Below, one piece after another: positions 28,534 through 33,407 of a DNA stretch of 33,407 bases (the first letter of the stretch is position 1; each line of letters starts with the position of its first letter). Location: positions 1 to 33,407 of IMG/VR virus record IMGVR_UViG_3300022562_000272, one strand, 5' to 3'. The translations under genes and the position numbers were made by a program. This stretch comes from a virus. Below the pieces are notes generated by a model, which ran no database searches, had not been told where the DNA came from, and saw only the letters and a list, made by a program, of their open reading frames with translations.

Positions 28534-31101
28534 ATGCCAACCGTAACCAATAAAGAATTTCTTGATGCAATATTTGGACCGGAAGCCAACTACTCACATG
28601 TCACGGACTTTACCTATGACCCTGGAAACATACCCTCAAGCGAACATTTACGTGCTTGGAAGGGTAACTATTTCTCCAGGTATTTCTTAACGCCAGGAAC
28701 AAACCAATACTTCACGATTAGTTTGTTCGATGCTGATCAGAAAGGTGTTGCTCGACGCCGTAAAGCATTGTTCAAACAAACTAATTGCATAGTATTAGAT
28801 GATGTCAAGGAAAAGTTATCGCTTGAAGAAGCGAATAAGCTGCCTCAACCATCATGGATACTGGAGACCTCTGCCGGGTCCGAACAGTGGGGGTATATCC
28901 TAAGCGAACCATGCACCGATCGACACCGGGTGGAGAACCTGCTGGATGGTTTGGTGGCTAACGGACTGGCCCCTGATGGTCGTGATCCCGGGATGAAGGG
29001 GGTCACACGGTACGTCAGGCTCCCTGAAGGCGCGAACAATAAAGCCAGTAAACTTGTCAATGGTCAACCGTTTCAGTGCCGCATGCTTCTGTGGAATCCG
29101 TTTAGCACAGTAACCCTGGAGCAATTGGCTCGACCCTTTGGGGTTAACCTGGACGCCGAACGACGCGAAGCACGTGTCGATGGGGCGGCCCAAGTCCTCG
29201 ATCACCCTATCCTGCAAATTTCAGACCTGATTCACATCAAGGAGGTCCGTAGCGCGGGGCGTTTTGATATCACATGTCCGTGGGTAGACGAGCACACTAA
29301 CTCTGACGACTCGGGCACCGCAGTCTTCACCAACGGTGATGGTACTATAGGCTTTAAATGTCATCATGGTGCGTGCCAGGGGCGCACAGGTAACGACCTA
29401 CTGAAACTCATTGAGAAAGAAGTACCGGGGTTTGGGGCGAAGTTCAACACTTGGAAAATGATGAACGCCTTTTCTGACTTACCAGTAGTCACCCTCAGTA
29501 CGGGCGAAAAAATAACCCTTAAACCTATAACTGCCAATAAAGAGCCAGAGATCGCCCGTTCAGATGAACCGGACGAAGTTCTTCGGAGTGTCTTAAGACA
29601 ACTACGCGGTGAGATCCCCGGCAGCCAAGCTTCCATAGAGCTTGCATCCCGTATCTTGTATCAAGTAGACCAACTACCCGAGATTAATAAGATCGGGTGG
29701 CATAACGAAGTTTGTGACATTATGCGCTGGAGCAAGCGCGAGTTTGACCGCATACTGAAAGACTTGCGCGGTACGTGGTACGACCAGAAAACAGGTGATA
29801 TTAGTTTCTTTGATGAAACGATCTATGTTGCAGAGCAAAACCAATTCTTTGATCGTCGTCGACGCATCTGGTACACCGCAGAAGCCTATCAAAACGCGTA
29901 CGCGCATCTCGATTCAGAGGCAAGGTCTAATGCCCTGCAAGGTGGACGTGTTACTAAAGTTCATAAGATTGATTACGCTCCGTTGAAACCCCCAGTATTC
30001 GAAGAAAACGGAATTATTTATGGTAATGGATGGCATGGTGAACTTGAAGTGCAAGGTGCACCCGGTGACGTTCGAGTATGGCTTGACCATTTTGACACAC
30101 TAGGGTGGGGCGAGTATCGCGATCACATTCTTAAGTGGATGGCGTGGACAATCGTTCACCCTGATATCAAGATCAATCACATGATCATCTTCGGCAGTGG
30201 CGAAGGGTGTGGTAAAGACTGGCTACTGTATCCATTGGTGAAAGCGATGGGCGACAATCACATGACAATTAACGGAGAAGAATTGCTTGACGGTTTTAAC
30301 GACTACATCTTATCAACGAAGCACCTCCACATTAACGAGGCAGAACTGGGGGATAAAAAAGAAGCGCGAGCAGTATCGAATAAACTCAAACCATTGGCGG
30401 CAGCCCCACCGGATCACCTTAGAGCGAATCAGAAGAACGTAAAGCCAGTGAGAGTGCGTAACTTACTCAGTGTTAGCATGACTACTAACTCACAGTTACC
30501 TGTGCAAATCAATGGTCATTCACGCAGAATGTTTCCTTTGTGGTCCGACCTTAACCCGCGTGATGAAGATGGTAACCTGAAGCCTGAATGGGATGCGTTT
30601 TGGACAGACGCTTGGGCATGGATGAAACAGGGTGGGTATCTTCAGTGCATCCATTATCTTCGTAATCAAGTAGACCTGTCACAATTCAACCCCGGCAAAG
30701 CACCTCCTGTCACTGCGTTCTTACGCGACATCATTGAGTCAAGTCGTTCTCCTGTACAGCAAACACTATTCCAGCTTATAAAGAATCGGGCTGGTGTGTT
30801 CGCACATGATCTTGTCACCGTGGATGATGTGATCCAAACGATAGCGATGGTGCGTAACATGACACCGGATCTGATCTATGTCAGTGATAAAGTGATTAAC
30901 CCGGCGTTGATCGCGATCGCCATGAAGGAGTTAGGTCACTTCAAAGTAGAAGGGCGTAACGAGACAGGATATGTAGCGGTGTGGGTAGTGCGCAACCACA
31001 ACAACTGGAAAGTATCAGCCCAGACAGACATTATAGATGCTTATGAGTTACAGGGTAGAGGGTACATGAAGGAGATGTTAAAGCCCACTCTGGTGAAGTG
31101 A
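28534..31101 (+). CDS. Primase-helicase (AEP-like domain plus SF3-type ATPase, DUF5906)
   Basis: An 855-residue fusion. Residues 1-200: archaeo-eukaryotic-primase-like region with an acidic pair in CIVLDD (D89, D90), a SAGSEQWGYIL stretch, and DPGMKGVTRYVRLPEG. About 245-285: a zinc-binding candidate (C248, C276, H278, C281). About 500-750: a DUF5906-type SF3/AAA+ ATPase with Walker A GSGEGCGKD at 554-562, a Walker B-like LHINEAE at 598-604, and a later TTNSQLP followed by SRRMFPLW (sensor and arginine region). It should unwind the fork and make primers for the family A polymerase. The ribosome-binding site is poor: only AAGG, 13 bases upstream. It stands alone on + among leftward genes. Confidence 0.88.
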   Translation: MPTVTNKEFLDAIFGPEANYSHVTDFTYDPGNIPSSEHLRAWKGNYFSRYFLTPGTNQYFTISLFDADQKGVARRRKALFKQTNCIVLDDVKEKLSLEEANKLPQPSWILETSAGSEQWGYILSEPCTDRHRVENLLDGLVANGLAPDGRDPGMKGVTRYVRLPEGANNKASKLVNGQPFQCRMLLWNPFSTVTLEQLARPFGVNLDAERREARVDGAAQVLDHPILQISDLIHIKEVRSAGRFDITCPWVDEHTNSDDSGTAVFTNGDGTIGFKCHHGACQGRTGNDLLKLIEKEVPGFGAKFNTWKMMNAFSDLPVVTLSTGEKITLKPITANKEPEIARSDEPDEVLRSVLRQLRGEIPGSQASIELASRILYQVDQLPEINKIGWHNEVCDIMRWSKREFDRILKDLRGTWYDQKTGDISFFDETIYVAEQNQFFDRRRRIWYTAEAYQNAYAHLDSEARSNALQGGRVTKVHKIDYAPLKPPVFEENGIIYGNGWHGELEVQGAPGDVRVWLDHFDTLGWGEYRDHILKWMAWTIVHPDIKINHMIIFGSGEGCGKDWLLYPLVKAMGDNHMTINGEELLDGFNDYILSTKHLHINEAELGDKKEARAVSNKLKPLAAAPPDHLRANQKNVKPVRVRNLLSVSMTTNSQLPVQINGHSRRMFPLWSDLNPRDEDGNLKPEWDAFWTDAWAWMKQGGYLQCIHYLRNQVDLSQFNPGKAPPVTAFLRDIIESSRSPVQQTLFQLIKNRAGVFAHDLVTVDDVIQTIAMVRNMTPDLIYVSDKVINPALIAIAMKELGHFKVEGRNETGYVAVWVVRNHNNWKVSAQTDIIDAYELQGRGYMKEMLKPTLVK

Positions 31102-31108
31102 GTGGGCT
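31082..31108 (+). terminator. Hairpin terminator at end of primase gene
   Basis: AGCCCACT, an 11-base loop, AGTGGGCT (8 bp), overlapping the TGA of the primase gene. The following GGTTTGGTT is only modestly T-rich. On the minus strand the stem is followed by TTAAC, so it may work weakly in both directions between converging genes. Confidence 0.55.
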
Positions 31109-31115
31109 GGTTTGG

Positions 31116-31445
31116 TTAATTCAATCTTACAAAAGTTAATCCACCCCGGATCTTGACCGGGTTTCCTTTTCTATCTAAGCCGAGAGTACGTTCCTTCTCG
31201 CCGACTTGAGCGACTGCGTACAACCGGCCTCCTACTACTGCAATTGTACCTCCTTTACCATCTTTGGCTGCTTTGACAATGGCTTCTTTCGCAGTGTTAC
31301 GGCGTTGCTGACGTTTGCTGCGATCTTTTTTCTTGAGACGTTTAGCCGCTTTCAAGATACGAGGGCTAGCCTTCCTGTTCGGGTCGTCAAGTTCTTCTAT
31401 AAACTTATCAAAATCCTCGGGACGCATATCTATCTCATTATCCAT
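31116..31445 (-). CDS. Basic hypothetical protein
   Basis: A 109-residue protein. The N-terminal 25 residues are acidic (MRPEDFDKFIEELDD). The middle is very basic (RILKAAKRLKKKDRSKRQQR). The C-terminus is a short beta-type region (GGTIAVVGGRLYAVAQ, ending RGGLTFVRLN). No family is recognised. The basic centre suggests nucleic acid binding (inference). It overlaps the muramidase gene by 8 bases and is the last gene of the right-hand leftward operon before the converging primase gene. Confidence 0.7.
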   Translation of the reverse strand: MDNEIDMRPEDFDKFIEELDDPNRKASPRILKAAKRLKKKDRSKRQQRRNTAKEAIVKAAKDGKGGTIAVVGGRLYAVAQVGEKERTLGLDRKGNPVKIRGGLTFVRLN

Positions 31446-31878
31446 GTTGCCACCTCTTAAGTGCTTCGTAATAGCTGTCGACCTTTGCTGCCCCTCCAGC
31501 CGTGTTGTAGTAATCTTTCAAGTATTTTGAAAGCTTTATCAAGTCCGTTGGTAGCGGTCGCGGGTCCATCAACAGCATGCAACGCGCCATGAAGACATTA
31601 TAGCGTAAATCCCAAACCAGCGACGTTACATTCCGTTTGATACCAAGCTTAGCGGCATACTTCTTAATGGTATCACAGTTATCCCAAATAGAATCATGGG
31701 TGCGCGGCTCCATCTGGATCACACCGAGGGCGGGACCATTTAACTGCCGCAGGTATCTGCCCCCACCGGATTCATGCGCGACGATCATCTCAATGGCATC
31801 CACTGCTTCTTGTGATATCGCGCCCATCTCGGTGAGGGTGCTTATCACTAATCCTGCGAAATGTGGGTAATAAATCAC
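31438..31878 (-). CDS. Lysozyme-like muramidase (SLT-type fold), endolysin candidate
   Basis: A 146-residue protein with GTG start and a perfect AGGAGG 5 bases upstream; the start overlaps the previous stop. Lysozyme-superfamily signs: a catalytic Glu candidate E36 in IVAHESGGG, then GPALGVIQMEPRTHDSIW (the 'G-x-x-Q-x-x-P-x-T' region of soluble transglycosylases), and YYNTAGG with SYYEALKRW near the end. There is no signal peptide or membrane segment, so export would need a holin. It may be the phage endolysin, which is not found next to the spanins. Alternatively it could be packaged as a virion muramidase, but it lies outside the structural block. Confidence 0.75.
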   Translation of the reverse strand: MIYYPHFAGLVISTLTEMGAISQEAVDAIEMIVAHESGGGRYLRQLNGPALGVIQMEPRTHDSIWDNCDTIKKYAAKLGIKRNVTSLVWDLRYNVFMARCMLLMDPRPLPTDLIKLSKYLKDYYNTAGGAAKVDSYYEALKRWQHG

Positions 31879-32072
31879 ACGTACCTCCTAAAATAAGGTA
31901 AGCTGGCGCAATCGGCCATCGCGGTTATCTCGAACAAACAGATACCGATAATCAGCGCGACTATACCATAGTTAAAAAGGCTGCTCTTTGGGTTAAAGAA
32001 CAGGTTGATAACGGCGCACAATGCGCCGTATGTCATAACGACAATAGATACTGCGTACATCAAGGTGATCAT
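31875..32072 (-). CDS. Two-span membrane protein next to muramidase, holin candidate
   Basis: A 65-residue protein with two membrane segments: about 2-26 (ITLMYAVSIVVMTYGALCAVINLFF) and about 34-53 (YGIVALIIGICLFEITAMA). Its last codons (RRYV, stop) contain the AGGAGG that serves the muramidase, and the stop overlaps the muramidase GTG by 4 bases, so the two are translationally coupled. Size, topology and coupling to a muramidase make a holin role likely but unproven; the late operon has other holin-like genes. Confidence 0.65.
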   Translation of the reverse strand: MITLMYAVSIVVMTYGALCAVINLFFNPKSSLFNYGIVALIIGICLFEITAMADCASLPYFRRYV

Positions 32073-32362
32073 TACCTCTTACCTTTTTTCTCCGGTTTAC
32101 TTTTTCCTTTCTCAATCTTGTCTAAAGTTCCGTAGACGTATGCGTCCTTGGCTTCTCCTTTCAGACCTTTCTTGTCGGCCTGCTTCTTCAATTTTTCCTC
32201 AACTTTCTTCGGCACGGGTTTCTCCTTATCAACTAGATCATGTATCAATATTATGAAGCACACGGTCAGCGTTGCAATCGCAGCCATCGTGAACTTCACG
32301 GCATGGAACACTACGAAAAACAGCATTGTTCCAAGATTTAAAACTGTATCAGTCGCCTTCAT
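32072..32362 (-). CDS. Membrane protein with very basic tail
   Basis: A 96-residue protein with an apolar N-terminal half (about 10-42: GTMLFFVVFHAVKFTMAAIA, then TLTVCFIILIHD), one long or two short membrane segments. The C-terminal 50 residues are rich in Lys, Glu and Gly (KKVEEKLKKQADKKGLKGEA). The stop overlaps the start of the next gene by one base. A basic cytoplasmic tail is typical of holins and antiholins, but the family is not recognised. Confidence 0.65.
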   Translation of the reverse strand: MKATDTVLNLGTMLFFVVFHAVKFTMAAIATLTVCFIILIHDLVDKEKPVPKKVEEKLKKQADKKGLKGEAKDAYVYGTLDKIEKGKSKPEKKGKR

Positions 32363-32564
32363 ATACTACTAACTTTTGTCCAGGCTTCATCACTGCTAGT
32401 TTCTGGTCAACTAATGCGGTGCGATAACGGCGCGGCAAGTATGCGCGATGCATTGCCTCCAGGTAATCGATGATATTAAAATGCTCTCCCCAATGCACAT
32501 AGTAGTACCCCATTGATTCGTAACTATCATCCGGTACATAGTAACATCGGAGAGTGATCATCAT
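32349..32564 (-). CDS. Small hypothetical protein
   Basis: A 71-residue protein with ATG at 32564 overlapping the stop of the previous gene (ATGA). A second ATG follows at once. It is rich in Tyr and Arg (LRCYYVPDDSYESMGYYYVH), with a later AYLPRRYRTALVDQKL. It is soluble and without known motif. It overlaps the next gene by 14 bases. Tight coupling on both sides supports it as real. Confidence 0.65.
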   Translation of the reverse strand: MMITLRCYYVPDDSYESMGYYYVHWGEHFNIIDYLEAMHRAYLPRRYRTALVDQKLAVMKPGQKLVVYEGD

Positions 32565-32731
32565 TCGCCCCCTTTAACATAGTCCTCCGCTTCCCTGATT
32601 TGTTTTTTAATGAATGAGCCTTCCCATGCTTCATCCGGCGACACTTTCAAACCGTCTTTCAGGTTCTCAGTGGCTTCAATATACCCTGCTTTATAAGCAG
32701 TTTCTAACGCAGTGTCGAATCGTTTACTCAT
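32561..32731 (-). CDS. 56-residue hypothetical protein
   Basis: The ORF runs from ATG 32731 to TGA 32561. It starts MSKRFDTALETAYKAGYIEA and ends in an acidic/basic helix (KKQIREAEDYVKGGE). It bridges two overlapping neighbours: the start lies within the end of the 76-residue gene and the stop overlaps the next ATG (ATGA). A GAG-type ribosome-binding site lies about 8 bases upstream. The content is mainly helical; function unknown. Confidence 0.65.
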   Translation of the reverse strand: MSKRFDTALETAYKAGYIEATENLKDGLKVSPDEAWEGSFIKKQIREAEDYVKGGE

Positions 32732-32954
32732 TGGAAAACTCCAGTTTATCAGCTCTATCCTCTAACCGATCTAGCGCGGTCTCAAGCGCGTCCTCGGCTA
32801 TCTGTTTCAGATCTAAAGCAGCCATTACGTCCGGTATGATTTCACGGACGTAGGGCTTGAATTTATCCCATCCACACCAACGGGTGATGTCATCTTTCTC
32901 CTTGAGAAAGTAGTACACCATTCGCAGCGATTCTAAAAGTTCTTTATTTGTCAT
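32724..32954 (-). CDS. 76-residue hypothetical helical protein
   Basis: It begins MTNKELLESLRMVYYFLKEK and contains RWCGWDKFKPYVREIIPDVM followed by an acidic helix (EDALETALDRLEDRADKLE). The ATG overlaps the stop of the upstream membrane ORF (ATGA), with GGAGT 7 bases upstream. No family is recognised. It may bind a partner through its amphipathic C-terminal helix (inference). Confidence 0.68.
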   Translation of the reverse strand: MTNKELLESLRMVYYFLKEKDDITRWCGWDKFKPYVREIIPDVMAALDLKQIAEDALETALDRLEDRADKLEFSNE

Positions 32955-33076
32955 TGGAAAACTCCTATCAGAATTATGCCTCCGAAGCTTATGATCAGTG
33001 CAACACTGATCGCGTCTATCTCTACAATGTGTAATGGCTTCTTGATCTCATCACCATCGGTGTAGTACGTCATCAT
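32951..33076 (-). CDS. 41-residue single-span membrane protein
   Basis: The ORF starts at ATG 33076 (or the adjacent ATG 33073) and ends at 32951. It encodes a short polar start (MMTYYTDGDEIKKP) and one membrane segment (about 22-40: AISVALIISFGGIILIGVF). Its TGA overlaps the next gene's ATG in the ATGA form used throughout this operon, which supports it. The ribosome-binding site is weak (CAGG). Function unknown. Confidence 0.55.
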   Translation of the reverse strand: MMTYYTDGDEIKKPLHIVEIDAISVALIISFGGIILIGVFQ

Positions 33077-33125
33077 CCTGCGCAACCCACCGTGCCCATT
33101 CTGGTATTTGTATGTCGATTAGCAT
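33051..33125 (-). CDS. 24-residue micro-ORF, Trp-rich small phage protein or truncated relative
   Basis: The ORF starts at ATG 33125 with a strong GGAGGG ribosome-binding site (spacing 7) and ends at TGA 33051. It encodes MLIDIQIPEWARWVAQDDDV plus four residues. The I-P-x-W-A-x-W-x-A-Q-D core is one I associate with short phage and prophage proteins that normally continue with a few aromatic residues after the D-x-D-G. Here the frame stops early and overlaps the next ORF by 26 bases. It may be a complete micro-protein, a truncated one, or a leader for coupled translation. Confidence 0.45.
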   Translation of the reverse strand: MLIDIQIPEWARWVAQDDDVLHRW

Positions 33126-33129
33126 TTCT

Positions 33130-33210
33130 TCACCCTCCAATGATGCCGGTGGCTATTTCATCACAAACTTGTTCATAAATAGGTTCAGATATTGTTCGGA
33201 GTTCGGTCAA
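33130..33210 (-). CDS. Short ORF, possible -1-frame continuation of the release-factor-like ORF
   Basis: The open frame begins at 33225 directly in the -1 frame relative to the end of the upstream ORF (ATG-TAA there, GTA here) and runs to TGA 33130. The only start codon is a TTG at 33210 with no ribosome-binding site. The sequence TELRTISEPIYEQVCDEIAT is protein-like and helical. As an independent gene it is weak. As the C-terminal part of the upstream protein, made through frameshifting or separated by a mutation or sequencing error, it makes more sense. Confidence 0.3.
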   Translation of the reverse strand: MTELRTISEPIYEQVCDEIATGIIGG

Positions 33211-33221
33211 TAATAATGTGG

Positions 33222-33389
33222 TTACATGGCTGTATGGGTTTGTACATGCCTCTCGATAAATATTCGCGACCGCTCGCCGCTATGCTCAACAGTAATACCT
33301 GTAGGCAGGTGCTTGACGGTCACGATTTCAATATAACTAAATCCTTTCTGAATTAGTCGCGCTGAAATACTTAAATTTTCACTATTCAC
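33222..33389 (-). CDS. 55-residue protein resembling part of peptide chain release factors
   Basis: The ORF starts at GTG 33389 with GAGGG 7 bases upstream, after a stop codon in frame, and ends at TAA 33222. It contains IVTVKHLPTGITVEHSGERS. The phrase 'V-x-x-x-HLPTGI-x-V-x...ERS-x' resembles the segment that follows the GGQ loop in class I release factors (THLPTGIVV...ERSQ). The GGQ tripeptide itself is absent, so it cannot be a hydrolysing release factor. It may bind the ribosome or be a re-used fold. Similarity judged by eye. Confidence 0.5.
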   Translation of the reverse strand: MNSENLSISARLIQKGFSYIEIVTVKHLPTGITVEHSGERSRIFIERHVQTHTAM

Positions 33390-33407
33390 CTCTCAACCCT
33401 CTGCAAA

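Noticed and set aside
28157-28597. A 146-residue minus-strand protein reaching into the primase gene
   Set aside because: The extra N-terminal part would cross the promoter region, the terminator and the primase start. The conserved ribbon-helix-helix part begins at TTG 28333 with a good ribosome-binding site.
1-33407. Integrase, repressor-type lysogeny module, attachment site, CRISPR array, insertion sequence
   Set aside because: None of the expected motifs or repeats was seen. Lifestyle cannot be decided from this window because part of the genome is missing.

Overview
The window is a large internal piece of the genome of a tailed, short-tailed (podovirus-type) bacteriophage. Its host is probably Gram-negative, because the lysis genes include an i-spanin with an o-spanin lipoprotein embedded in it. 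The capsid pair (major capsid protein plus a Bbp16-type cement protein) looks like Bordetella phage BPP-1. The tail and ejection genes follow the T7 gp11, gp12, gp13, gp14, gp15, gp16 order. No terminase or portal gene is present; they should lie to the left of the window. I see no integrase, att site, reverse transcriptase (DGR), CRISPR array or insertion sequence.

Layout. (1) 1-18528, all on +: scaffold (cut by the window edge), major capsid, cement, three small head genes, tail adaptor, tail nozzle, a gp13-like protein, two internal virion proteins, a 2226-residue giant ejection protein, a beta-helical tailspike, Rz/Rz1 and two holin-like membrane proteins. Three near-identical UUCG-tetraloop hairpins punctuate the capsid genes. 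(2) 18525-28333, all on -: a small membrane protein, SNF2-type helicase, membrane protein, deoxynucleotide kinase-like protein, T5 A1-like metallophosphoesterase, VRR-NUC nuclease with a membrane anchor, family A DNA polymerase, MazG-like pyrophosphohydrolase, a tRNA-like element, a rho-independent terminator, an Enc34-type SSB, a DUF2800 Cas4-like nuclease, a proline-rich protein and a ribbon-helix-helix regulator. (3) 28334-28533 is a divergent control region with promoters on both strands, a perfect operator-like palindrome and a leftward terminator. (4) 28534-31101, alone on +: primase-helicase. (5) 31116 to the right edge, on -: a tightly overlapping run of small genes with a lysozyme-like muramidase and membrane proteins.

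How it fits together. The + block builds the particle, ejects DNA and provides spanins. The leftward block copies DNA (primase-helicase, polymerase, SSB), cleans nucleotide pools (MazG, kinase) and processes or degrades DNA (A1-like, VRR-NUC, DUF2800). The muramidase is far from the spanins, so lysis functions are split between two oppositely transcribed regions.

The most striking feature is the giant virion protein. It carries a recognisable GGDEF (diguanylate cyclase-type) domain next to a zincin metallopeptidase motif, in a protein expected to enter the host cell with the DNA. Other unusual points are the membrane-anchored VRR-NUC, a type II tRNA-like element without a normal anticodon arm, repeated FCCH-like domains in the tail nozzle, and a release-factor-like micro-ORF next to an ORF that looks like its continuation in another frame.
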